DNA of 64,000 nt. Origin: Serratia sp. UGAL515B_01. GTDB taxonomy: Bacteria > Pseudomonadota > Gammaproteobacteria > Enterobacterales > Enterobacteriaceae. Numbering within the stretch: the stretch's first letter is position 1; each line of letters starts with the position of its first letter. The stretch lies in NCBI RefSeq assembly GCF_033095805.1, contig NZ_CP109901.1:1984001-2048000 (forward strand). The letters run 5' to 3'. Under the pieces are notes generated by a model, which had not been told where the DNA came from, made no database searches, and worked only from the letters and a program-made list of their open reading frames with translations. Positions 10,801 to 16,556 of the stretch are shown here, in pieces. The position numbers were made by a program, and so were the translations under genes.

Positions 10801-13800
10801 GGTACCGGACTTCGAGGTCACCTTTAAAGTCATTGATGCCAACGGCACCACCACCGATGTGGTGGTCAAGACCGATGTCAACGGCATCGCCACCCTGCCG
10901 GCGGAAAATACCACCAGCAGCAAGGCCGGTAACGTCACCATCAGCACCCAGATCGATGGCAAAGACGCCAGCGTCACGCTCAGCTTTGTCGCCGACAGCA
11001 GCACCGCCACCATTGCCGACAACAGCATGACCGCCACCAACAGCGGCAGTACCCCAGCGGATGGCGAAACCCGCAATACCGTTACCCTGCCGGTGGTGGA
11101 TGCCAACGGCAACCCGGTACCGGACTTCGAGGTCACCTTTAAAGTCACCGATGCCAACGGCACCACCACCGATGTGGTGGTCAAGACCGATGCCAACGGC
11201 ATCGCCACCCTGCCGGCGGAAAATACCACCAGCAGCAAGGCCGGTAACGTCACCATCAGCACCCAGATCGACGGCAAAGACGCCAGCGTCACGCTCAACT
11301 TTGTCGCTGACAGCAGCACCGCCACCATTGCCGACAACAGCCTGACCGCCGCCAACAGCGGCAATACCCCGGCCGACGGCGAAACCCGCAATACCGTTAC
11401 CCTGCCGGTGGTGGATGCCAACGGCAACCCGGTACCGGACTTCGAGGTCACCTTTAAAGTCATTGATGCCAACGGCACCACCACCGATGTGGTGGTCAAG
11501 ACCGATGTCAACGGCATCGCCACCCTGCCGGCGGAAAATACCACCAGCAGCAAGGCCGGTAACGTCACCATCAGCACCCAGATCGACGGCAAAGACGCCA
11601 GCGTTACGCTCAACTTTGTCGCTGACAGCAGCACCGCCACCATTGCCGACAACAGCCTGACCGCCGCCAACAGCGGCAATACCCCGGCCGACGGCGAAAC
11701 CAGCAATACCGTTACCCTGCCGGTGGTGGATGCCAACGGCAACCCGGTACCGGACTTCGAGGTCACCTTTAAAGTCACCGATGCCAACGGCACCACCACC
11801 GATGTGGTGGTCAAGACCGATGCCAACGGCATCGCCACCCTGCCGGCGGAAAATACCACCAGCAGCAAGGCCGGTAACGTCACCATCAGCACCCAGATCG
11901 ACGGCAAAGACGCCAGCGTCACGCTCAACTTTGTCGCTGACAGCAGCACCGCCACCATTGCTGACGATGCGCTCAAAGCCGGCAACGCTGGCACCACCGT
12001 CGCCGACGGAGAAACCAGCAATACCGTTACCCTGCCGGTGGTCGACGCCAACGGCAACCCGCTACAGGACTTCGAGGTCACCTTTACCGTGACCCAGCCG
12101 GACGGCAGCGACAGCACCGTCACGGTGAAAACCGACGCCAACGGTATTGCCACTCTACCAGTCACCAGTGAACAAGCCGGTACCGTGACCGTCACCACCA
12201 ACGTCGGCGGCGAAGACGTCAGCGTCGGCATCGACTTTATCGCCGATATCTCCACGGTGAAGATGAATGGCGCTCTGGTACTTAAAGGCACGGATAATCA
12301 GGTCGCAAATAACACGGCTGAACACGAGGTAGAGCTCACACTGCTAGATGGAAATGATAATCCACTACCGGATCAGGCAGTCACCTTTAGCATCAAGGGT
12401 GACACCTCCGGTATTGTGCTTGAGGCACAAAGCCTCGGAGAGACAAACGCAGAAGGTAAGGTAACCGCTCGCTTTAAGAGCAAAAATGCCGAAAGATTTA
12501 CCGTCATCGCGGTGCTAACCAGTGATAACAGTAAACAGGCTACCACCAAAGCAACCTTTATTGCCGATGTGAGCACCGCGAAAATCGTTGCCAGTGGATT
12601 GACCTCGCTGACGAGTAATCAGGTGGCCAATAACTTGGCCAAAAACAAGGTGCAGGCCAAAGTCGTTGATGCAAATGGTAATCCTGTGTCGGGCGTTGAC
12701 GTCACCTTCACCACACCGGAGACAACGCTTGCGAGCGCCGTCAATAACCAAAAGGTCACCACAGGCACCGACGGCATGGCACTACTGGATTTTGCCACGA
12801 CCAAGGCGGGCACCTTTAGAATTACTGCGACCGTGACGTCACCAACAGCAGGCACTACCTCGGATTATGAAGATGTTACCTTCATTGCAGACAGCTCCAT
12901 CGCAATGATTGCCAGTGATGGGCTAACCGTAGTGATCGATAACGCCGTGGCCAATAACTCGGCCAAAAACAAGGTGCAGGCCAAAGTCACTGATGTCAAT
13001 CAGAACCCCGTACCGGGTGTTGAGGTCACCTTTAGCACCACGGAGACAACGCTTGCAAATACCGTTAATAACCAGAAGGTCGCTACGGGTCCTGACGGAC
13101 TGGCCACGCTAGAATTTGCCAATACCAAAGCGGGTACCTTTAAAATTAACGCGGATACGTGGTCACCAAGGACAGGCCCTACAGGAACTAATAAAAATGT
13201 CACTTTCATTGCCGACATTACCACTGCTACGATTGCAGACAATGCGCTGAAAGCCAGCAATAGTGGCGCTACCGTGGCCGATGGCAAGACCGCTAACACC
13301 GTTACGCTGCCGGTTACCGATACCAACGGCAACCCACTGCCGAACTATGAGGTCACATTTACCGTCACCGATACCCAGGGGAATCCAACCACTATCAAAG
13401 TGAAAACCGATGTCAACGGGATTGCGACTCTACCGGTGACCAGCCTAAAAGACGGTACCAGCACCGTTGCTGTCAACGTTGGAAGCAAAAATAGTAGTAT
13501 CCCGTTGGAGTTCATAGCCGATCTCGCCAGTGCAACAGTCAATGCAACAAACGGGTTGGTTCTGAGCACAGCGGACCAAACTGTTACCACGAGCAAGGCC
13601 GGAGATACGCCAACAGCACTTTCTACCCATAATCTGGTTGTGACCGTGACAGACAAAAACGGGAACGTAATAAAAAATCAGGCAGGGAAACTCAATGTCA
13701 CTTTTACCACTACCGGAAGTGCCACATTTACCACCTCCAACATTGTTCCAATTGATAATAATGGACAAGCAGTTATAGGACTGGTGAATACTAAGCAGGA

Positions 13801-14545
13801 GGCAACAACCGTCAGTGCCAAAGTGAATGGGGCAACCTCCAATACCGTCTCCGCAAACTTTAAAACTGTTATGACCGGTATTACGTTAAGCAGTGCAGAT
13901 GTATCGCTGACTAAATACTTCAGTAAAAATATTACCGCTGCGGCCAACTATTCGGATGGCAGCAGCGTCAACATCACCAAAACAGGCGCTTGGAGTAGTG
14001 ATAATGCTAAAATCAATGTTAACAGTGCAGGGAAGCTCTCATCGACCACGGAAGGAGCCACGGGCAATATCACAATAACCTCTGGAGGTCTCACAGCAAC
14101 CGCAAAAGTTACCGTTATTGTAGCGAGAACCAGTGCAATTATCGGTACAACATCTTCGTTTACTACTGCCGTGAATGCTGACGATACGCCCAGTATTTAC
14201 TTCCAGGAAGGGTGGGCAATTGATGGTATTTACTCATCATCTAACGTATTGCTTGCTGGAGGGACCGGGGGATCAAATAAGGGTTCCACAATGGATTTGA
14301 ATAGTATTTCTTCATTATCAGGAACAAGTGGGTTCCTGAGTGGAATGCCCAACACAATCCTGTTAGGAAAATTGAGCTGGAAAGAAGGAACAACGCAAAA
14401 AAGTATAGGCTCCGGTGTTACCGTAACCAGTAATTCCAGTACGTCAAGTATAACCGTGACCGATAAAGTCCATGGACTTATCGTTTATACTTCAGCGGCG
14501 AAGGGATCTGGTTATGTCACAGGTTTACAAATAATCTATCAGTAG
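1850..14545 (+). CDS. Giant inverse autotransporter adhesin with tandem Ig-like (Big_1) array, 4231 aa
   Basis: Intimin/invasin-family outer-membrane adhesin. A long basic N-terminus and hydrophobic stretch end at a likely signal cleavage AVMAET (residue ~58). A periplasmic helical segment follows, then the inverse autotransporter barrel (~85-325; motifs VGKRHFLDTQMFGYN, LFLDRDIQGQHSRGG, NYTPIPLVTFGVDHKQG). No LysM domain is evident. Next come a D00-type Ig domain (~355-455), a diverged domain (~456-602), 22 units of 102 residues (603-2846), five units of 105 residues (2847-3371), one further 102-type unit, about five diverged Big_1 domains, a Big_2-like domain (~4006-4090) and a tip of ~141 residues. 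I see no cysteine in the protein. AGGA precedes the ATG by about 10 bases. The repeat DNA is far richer in G+C than the flanks. The barrel should hold the chain in the outer membrane with the Ig rod and tip outside; the ligand is unknown. Confidence 0.95.
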   Translation: MKKRRFQKAKDALVSFKKSKFTRKNFRKSKVSVSLAWANIVTQALFPLGVAFTPAVMAETTDRKRMASRGEQATATAASRLANVLTSNDATQSAENLARGVATSKGNEAVQEWLNQFGSAKVQLDLDNDLALNGSQVDALFALEDTPSALTFSQLGLRSDADGDLTLNLGVGKRHFLDTQMFGYNLFLDRDIQGQHSRGGLGAEYMRDNLRLSTNTYLALDGWKDSKNLAGYNEKAASGFDVRAEGYIPALPQLGAKVAYEQYFGGNVGLFGKDKLQSNPHAISFGVNYTPIPLVTFGVDHKQGTQGMQDTQFNLAFNYAFGTAFSKQIQASNVAAKRSLAGSRYDLVDRNNEIVLQYQEQIQLSVSLPPSLQGNAGQTLSLQVKTTSKNGVTRYEWDDSLLAAAKGKVTGSGSHWQVTLPAYIPGGNNSYPLSLVVYDKAGNKSQVAQTQILVTGYGIDGMQATLQSSQTTLPADSQSNTTIVLTLSDPNQQPVTGIAGSIQLVGEFEAQQSVPVTPRAARMSKQSKSSGKVTAVTTPATQEYTLSRVTESPEQPGTYLATLTAGNLMGVVNMTAIVEGTPLANTNAKVTLVSSLPEAAIADNALTASNSGSTVADGKTSNPVTLPVVDAKGNPLPDFEVTFTVTQPDGSDSTVTVKTDQNGIATLPVTSEQAGTVTVTTNVGGKDVSVDIDFTADGSTATVTDGTLKAGNSGSTVADGKTSNPVTLPVVDANGNPVPDFEVAFTVTDTAGKQTTVTVKTDANGIATLPVTSEQAGTVTVTTNVGGKDVSVGIDFVADGSTATVADNSLTAGNTGSTVADGQTSTPVTLPVVDANGNPVPDFEVTFTVTKPDGSETNVTVKTDQNGIATLPVTSEQAGTVTVTTNVGGKDVSVGIDFIADGSTATVADDALKAGNAGSTVADGQASNPVTLPVVDANGNPVPDFEVTFTVTQPDGSETNVTVKTDANGIATLPVTSEQAGTVTVTTNVGGKDVSVGIDFVADGSTATVADDALKAGNAGSTVADGKASNPVTLPVVDANGNPVPDFEVTFTVTQPDGSDSTVTVKTDTNGIATLPVTSEQAGTVTVTTNVGGKDVSVGIDFIADGSTATVADGTLKAGNTGSTVADGKASNPVTLPVVDANGNPVPDFEVTFTVTQPDGSDSTVTVKTDANGIATLPVTSEQAGTVTVTTNVGGKDVSVGIDFIADGSTATVTDGTLKAGNAGSTVADGQASNPVTLPVVDANGNPLPDFEVTFTVTQPDGSETNVTVKTDQNGIATLPVTSEQAGTVTVTTNVGGKDVSVGIDFIADGSTATVTDNSLTAGNTGSTVADGKASNPVTLPVVDANGNPVPDFEVTFTVTQPDGSDSTVTVKTDANGIATLPVTSEQAGTVTVTTNVGGKDVSVGIDFIADGSTATVTDGTLKAGNAGSTVADGQASNPVTLPVVDANGNPVPDFEVTFTVTQPDGSDSTVTVKTDANGIATLPVTSEQAGTVTVTTNVGGKDVSVGIDFVADGSTATVADDALKAGNAGTTVADGQTSNPVTLPVVDANGNPVPDFEVTFTVTQPDGSDSTVTVKTDANGIATLPVTSEQAGTVTVTTNVGGKDVSVGIDFIADGSTATVADDALKAGNVGTTVADGQTSNPVTLPVVDANGNPVPDFEVTFTVTQPDGSDSTVTVKTDANGIATLPVTSEQAGTVTVTTNVGGKDVSVGIDFVADGSTATVADDALKAGNAGSTVADGKASNPVTLPVVDANGNPVPDFEVTFTVTQPDGSDSTVTVKTDANGIATLPVTSEQAGTVTVTTNVGGKDVSVGIDFIADGSTATVADDALKAGNVGTTVADGQTSNPVTLPVVDAKGNPVPDFEVTFTVTQPDGSDSTVTVKTDANGIATLPVTSEQAGTVTVTTNVGGKDVSVGIDFIADGSTATVTDGTLKAGNAGTTVADGQASNPVTLPVVDANGNPVPDFEVTFTVTQPDGSDSTVTVKTDANGIATLPVTSEQAGTVTVTTNVGGKDVSVGIDFVADGSTATVADDALKAGNAGSTVADGKASNPVTLPVVDANGNPVPDFEVTFTVTQPDGSDSTVTVKTDANGIATLPVTSEQAGTVTVTTNVGGKDVSVGIDFIADGSTATVADDALKAGNVGTTVADGQTSNPVTLPVVDANGNPVPDFEVTFTVTQPDGSDSTVTVKTDANGIATLPVTSEQAGTVTVTTNVGGKDVSVGIDFTADGSTATVTDAALKAGNAGTTVADGKATNPVTLPVVDANGNPLPDYEVTFTVTQPDGSDSTVTVKTDQNGIATLPVTSEQAGTVTVTANVGGKDVSVGIDFIADGSTATVTDNSLTAGNTGTTVADGKATNPVTLPVVDANGNPLPDYEVTFTVTQPDGSDSTVTVKTDANGIATLPVTSEQAGTVTVTTNVGGKDVSVGIDFIADGSTATVADDALKAGNAGSTVADGQASNPVTLPVVDANGNPVPDFEVTFTVTQPDGSDSTVTVKTDANGIATLPVTSEQAGTVTVTTNVGGKDVSVGIDFVADGSTATVADDALKAGNAGSTVADGKASNPVTLPVVDANGNPVPDFEVTFTVTQPDGSDSTVTVKTDANGIATLPVTSEQAGTVTVTTNVGGKDVSVGIDFIADGSTATVADDALKAGNVGTTVADGQTSNPVTLPVVDAKGNPVPDFEVTFTVTQPDGSDSTVTVKTDANGIATLPVTSEQAGTVTVTTNVGGKDVSVGIDFVADGSTATVADDALKAGNAGSTVADGQASNPVTLPVVDANGNPVPDFEVTFTVTQPDGSDSTVTVKTDTNGIATLPVTSEQAGTVTVTTNVGGKDASVTLNFVADSSTATIADNSLTAANSGNTPADGETRNTVTLPVVDANGNPVPDFEITFKVTDANGTTTDVVVKTDANGIATLPAENTTSSKAGNVTISTQIDGKDASVTLNFVADSSTATIADNSLTAANSGNTPADGETRNTVTLPVVDANGNPVPDFEVTFKVIDANGTTTDVVVKTDVNGIATLPAENTTSSKAGNVTISTQIDGKDASVTLSFVADSSTATIADNSMTATNSGSTPADGETRNTVTLPVVDANGNPVPDFEVTFKVTDANGTTTDVVVKTDANGIATLPAENTTSSKAGNVTISTQIDGKDASVTLNFVADSSTATIADNSLTAANSGNTPADGETRNTVTLPVVDANGNPVPDFEVTFKVIDANGTTTDVVVKTDVNGIATLPAENTTSSKAGNVTISTQIDGKDASVTLNFVADSSTATIADNSLTAANSGNTPADGETSNTVTLPVVDANGNPVPDFEVTFKVTDANGTTTDVVVKTDANGIATLPAENTTSSKAGNVTISTQIDGKDASVTLNFVADSSTATIADDALKAGNAGTTVADGETSNTVTLPVVDANGNPLQDFEVTFTVTQPDGSDSTVTVKTDANGIATLPVTSEQAGTVTVTTNVGGEDVSVGIDFIADISTVKMNGALVLKGTDNQVANNTAEHEVELTLLDGNDNPLPDQAVTFSIKGDTSGIVLEAQSLGETNAEGKVTARFKSKNAERFTVIAVLTSDNSKQATTKATFIADVSTAKIVASGLTSLTSNQVANNLAKNKVQAKVVDANGNPVSGVDVTFTTPETTLASAVNNQKVTTGTDGMALLDFATTKAGTFRITATVTSPTAGTTSDYEDVTFIADSSIAMIASDGLTVVIDNAVANNSAKNKVQAKVTDVNQNPVPGVEVTFSTTETTLANTVNNQKVATGPDGLATLEFANTKAGTFKINADTWSPRTGPTGTNKNVTFIADITTATIADNALKASNSGATVADGKTANTVTLPVTDTNGNPLPNYEVTFTVTDTQGNPTTIKVKTDVNGIATLPVTSLKDGTSTVAVNVGSKNSSIPLEFIADLASATVNATNGLVLSTADQTVTTSKAGDTPTALSTHNLVVTVTDKNGNVIKNQAGKLNVTFTTTGSATFTTSNIVPIDNNGQAVIGLVNTKQEATTVSAKVNGATSNTVSANFKTVMTGITLSSADVSLTKYFSKNITAAANYSDGSSVNITKTGAWSSDNAKINVNSAGKLSSTTEGATGNITITSGGLTATAKVTVIVARTSAIIGTTSSFTTAVNADDTPSIYFQEGWAIDGIYSSSNVLLAGGTGGSNKGSTMDLNSISSLSGTSGFLSGMPNTILLGKLSWKEGTTQKSIGSGVTVTSNSSTSSITVTDKVHGLIVYTSAAKGSGYVTGLQIIYQ
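3656..10387 (+). repeat. Tandem array of 22 exact-length 306-bp Ig-domain units (type A)
   Basis: Each unit is 102 codons running from the Asp before NALTASN, DALKAGN, GTLKAGN or NSLTAGN to ATVAD or ATVTD. Counting from 3656, the 22nd unit ends exactly at 10387, so no unit has gained or lost a codon. Every unit contains the core GNP(V/L)PD(F/Y)EV and TSEQAGTVTV. Variation is confined to small exchangeable segments: the unit head, S/T in G(S/T)TVADG, K/Q then A/T, DANG/DAKG, and DGSDST, DGSETN or TDTAGKQ. A larger period is visible: the pairs of units 12-13, 15-16 and 20-21 carry the same two-unit pattern. Confidence 0.95.
10388..11962 (+). repeat. Five 315-bp Ig-domain units (type B) inserted in the type A array
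   Basis: Five 105-codon units begin at 10388, 10703, 11018, 11333 and 11648. Their diagnostic segments are NTPADGETRN, DANGTTTDVVVKTD and PAENTTSSKAGNVTIS. Units 2 and 4 share KVIDANG and KTDVNG, while 1, 3 and 5 have KVTDANG and KTDANG, giving a 630-bp higher period. The preceding type A unit ends in type B sequence (KDASVTLNFVADSSTATIAD), and the last B unit passes into a type A head (DALKAGN) at 11963. Confidence 0.9.
11963..12246 (+). repeat. Isolated 23rd type A Ig unit after the type B block
   Basis: A type A head (DDALKAGNAGTTVADGETSN) joins a type A body ending VGIDFIAD. It has the hybrid GETSNT feature of type B and private changes such as GNPLQDFEV and GGEDVSVG. It marks resumption of the A array after the B block. 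Domains downstream are clearly more diverged and carry no long nucleotide identity to the array. Confidence 0.8.
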
Positions 14546-14571
14546 TTTTTTAAGCAGATGATAAGGAACTA

Positions 14572-14628
14572 CCTCGGTGAGTCAGCGACCACCGAGGGGC
14601 ACGGCGCGGCGCAATTTGCTGCCGTGCC
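14572..14628. repeat. Double hairpin just downstream of the giant adhesin
   Basis: Two perfect 8-bp stems stand back to back with 10- and 15-base loops, 27 bases after the adhesin stop codon. The DNA is G+C-rich inside an A+T-rich stretch. Possible roles are 3'-end protection of the adhesin mRNA, Rho-assisted termination, or a remnant of a mobile palindromic repeat; the sequence alone does not decide. Confidence 0.5.
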
Positions 14629-15261
14629 GTTAAGCCTTGATCGAACATTCTCTGCTCTAAATAATTCGAGTTACATCTGTTAGCTCCGAAGGAGCAATGC
14701 CTGCGGGCCGGACAAGTGTAAGCATCCGGTGTTCTCACCTTGAGCGAATAGGTCGTGTATTCAATGAGTTGATGTTTTCTTGTTCACAAAACGGACACCT
14801 TACATCAACTCTAGCCATTCTATCCCCAGATCCAAAATCGGAGATTTTACACTGCAATCAACATATTGAATAATTGATCATCACTTCCCGCAAGTGTGGC
14901 CAATGCTGCGATATAAGTGAAGAATTAACTTCCAATAAGCGAAGCGGTATAAGAGTTTGCACCGTTATCAATCACTCGACGTGTTATGCAGACCGCATGA
15001 AAACAGCGAGTAACTTCGATCGTATCGACAACTCTGCGACCGAAGTTGCCTCGCAGCAAACACACAGGCAAGTTGAAGTTGAGCGAGTATACACATAAAA
15101 CCCAACACATAACGCCATTTGGAACGCTAGCGGCATAATCTTCTTTTAGCCAATTCTGGATGGCGAGAAAACGGCCATACTCCCCTGACTTTTTCCTTTT
15201 TTAGCCGATTTAGTCAGCAGAACCCCCTTTCTACGGTTGAATTCATCCGTTTTTACGTTAT

Positions 15262-15277
15262 TGTGATCGCAATCACT
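15262..15277 (+). promoter_or_regulatory. CRP-like operator upstream of aroH
   Basis: TGTGATCGCAATCACT matches the TGTGA-N6-TCACA pattern in nine of ten defined positions. It ends 45 bases before the aroH ATG, a position close to or downstream of the likely transcription start, so repression is as plausible as activation. I did not find a clear TrpR operator here, although E. coli aroH is TrpR-controlled. Confidence 0.45.
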
Positions 15278-15321
15278 TCCCGGCACTTCAGCCGCTGCGA
15301 AGAACAGCCTTAGAGAAAAAC

Positions 15322-16368
15322 ATGCATAAAACAGATGAACTGCGGACCGCGCGTATCGACAGCCTTATTACGCCTGAAGCACTCGCGGAGAAGCTGCCGA
15401 TTTCTGAAATGGTTGCCAGTAACGTTACAGTGTCACGCAAACGCATTGAAAAAATTATTTGCGGTGAAGACCGTCGTCTATTGGTGGTAATTGGCCCCTG
15501 CTCTATCCACGATCTGGATGCTGCGATTGATTATGCTGGGCGTCTGAATACGCTGCGAGTACGTTATCAGGATCGTCTGGAAATTGTAATGCGCACCTAT
15601 TTTGAAAAACCACGCACTGTCGTCGGCTGGAAAGGCTTGATTTCTGATCCCGAATTGAATGGCAGCTATCAAGTCAACCGCGGTATTGAGATGGCCCGCA
15701 AATTACTGCTGGAAGTCAACCAACTTGGATTACCTACGGCTACCGAATTTCTGGATATGGTGATCGGCCAATACATCGCCGACCTGATAAGTTGGGGGGC
15801 CATTGGAGCTCGTACCACTGAAAGCCAGATCCATCGTGAAATGGCTTCGGCACTCTCCTGCCCAGTGGGCTTCAAAAATGGCACAGACGGTAATACGCGC
15901 ATTGCCATCGATGCGATCCGGGCCGCACGAGCGGGCCATATGTTCTTGTCGCCAGACAAACGTGGCCAAATGACGATTTACCAGACCAGCGGCAATCCTT
16001 ATGGCCATATCATCATGCGTGGTGGAAAGAAACCGAACTATCATGCCAAAGATATCGTGTCTGCCTGCGATAGCCTGCGCGAATTTGATCTGCCGGAACA
16101 CTTGGTGATCGATTTTAGTCATGGCAACTGCCAGAAAATGCACCGCCGTCAGTTAGAAGTCGCCGAAAATGTCTGCCAACAAATCCGTGCCGGTTCTATG
16201 GCCATCGCCGGAGTTATGGCGGAAAGCTTCTTGGTTGAAGGCGCGCAAAAAATTATATCCGACCAAGCCATGATCTATGGCCAGTCCATCACTGATCCTT
16301 GCCTGAGCTGGTCTGATAGCGAACAACTGTTAGCTATGCTGGCTGATGCGGTAGATACCCGCTTCTGA
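15322..16368 (+). CDS. aroH: 3-deoxy-7-phosphoheptulonate (DAHP) synthase, AroH type
   Basis: Condenses phosphoenolpyruvate and erythrose 4-phosphate to DAHP, the first step of the shikimate pathway, in the cytoplasm. The 348-residue length equals E. coli AroH, and the N-terminus (TDELRTARIDSL) and middle (RTYFEKPRTVVGWKGL, LNGSYQVN, PTATEFLDM) are strongly conserved. VVIGPCSIHD carries the metal-binding Cys, and the C-terminal FSHGN and MAESFL motifs are present. The AroH rather than AroF/AroG assignment rests on sequence resemblance and on position next to hemP, as in E. coli (aroH-ydiE). A strong intrinsic terminator follows at 16374, making it a single-gene unit. E. coli AroH is the tryptophan-sensitive isoenzyme; whether that holds here is inferred. 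Confidence 0.92.
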   Translation: MHKTDELRTARIDSLITPEALAEKLPISEMVASNVTVSRKRIEKIICGEDRRLLVVIGPCSIHDLDAAIDYAGRLNTLRVRYQDRLEIVMRTYFEKPRTVVGWKGLISDPELNGSYQVNRGIEMARKLLLEVNQLGLPTATEFLDMVIGQYIADLISWGAIGARTTESQIHREMASALSCPVGFKNGTDGNTRIAIDAIRAARAGHMFLSPDKRGQMTIYQTSGNPYGHIIMRGGKKPNYHAKDIVSACDSLREFDLPEHLVIDFSHGNCQKMHRRQLEVAENVCQQIRAGSMAIAGVMAESFLVEGAQKIISDQAMIYGQSITDPCLSWSDSEQLLAMLADAVDTRF

Positions 16369-16373
16369 TTTTT

Positions 16374-16402
16374 AACCGGGGGTACGGTCGCCCCGGTTTT
16401 CA
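16374..16402 (+). terminator. Intrinsic terminator of aroH
   Basis: A perfect AACCGGGG/CCCCGGTT stem (16374-16381 with 16391-16398) is followed by TTTTC, starting six bases after the aroH stop codon. Confidence 0.85.
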
Positions 16403-16454
16403 ATGTTCTCCTTCGCCTATACTTACCTAGCTGGCATGAAATCCTTATATCTGT

Positions 16455-16535
16455 TATACCCAAGTACATTCACGTTGCAGCAAGATGATCGGTAAGAGAA
16501 TCGCGCCACAGCGGCTTGAAAGACGGCGTGTATTA
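16455..16535. repeat. Degenerate ERIC-like element (both ends, core deleted)
   Basis: The left end TATACCCAAGTACATTCACG and following TTGCAGCAAG resemble the outer arm of enterobacterial ERIC (IRU) repeats. The right end GCGGCTTGAAAGACGG-CGTGTATTA resembles the opposite arm. The central ERIC core (GAATCCCCAGGAGCTTAC type) is missing. The element ends about 20 bases before the glutathione peroxidase start and overlaps an in-frame upstream ATG at 16485, which argues for the downstream start. Confidence 0.5.
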
Positions 16536-16556
16536 ACAACATTTGGAGCTTTGCCG

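Larger units (their letters stand above)
14546..15321. other. Gap between the giant adhesin and aroH, with structured DNA near its left end
   Basis: About 776 bases with no convincing gene. Two adjacent perfect 8-bp inverted repeats lie at 14572-14579/14590-14597 (CCTCGGTG) and 14598-14605/14621-14628 (GGCACGGC). They are not followed by a T-run, so they are not a classical terminator. At 14660 a short string (AATAATTCGAGTTACA) resembles an ERIC-type end but has no partner. A weaker inverted repeat occurs at 15012-15047. A 74-codon open frame at 14874-15098 lacks a convincing ribosome site and is not called. Confidence 0.5.

Noticed and set aside
3656..11962. Regular repeats considered as a CRISPR array
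   Set aside because: Units of 306 and 315 bp are coding and contiguous, with no spacers.
10356..12092. Series of plus-strand proline-rich frames within the type B repeats
   Set aside because: These are +1 shadows of the repeat units, with identical lengths per unit and no start signals.
3523..12291. Very long minus-strand open frames (about 1700 and 1100 codons) opposite the repeat array
   Set aside because: They arise because one stop-free antisense unit is repeated. Their composition is a low-complexity Leu/Ser/Thr/Val pattern, and both end where the array degenerates. The plus-strand frame has a signal peptide, barrel and Ig motifs.
14874..15098. 74-codon open frame before aroH
   Set aside because: No ribosome site, no recognisable motif, an equally long antisense frame opposite it, and composition like the surrounding gap.
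16485..16556. Upstream start for the short glutathione peroxidase
   Set aside because: The extra 24 residues are read through an ERIC-like remnant and have no family similarity; the ATG at 16557 has a ribosome site.
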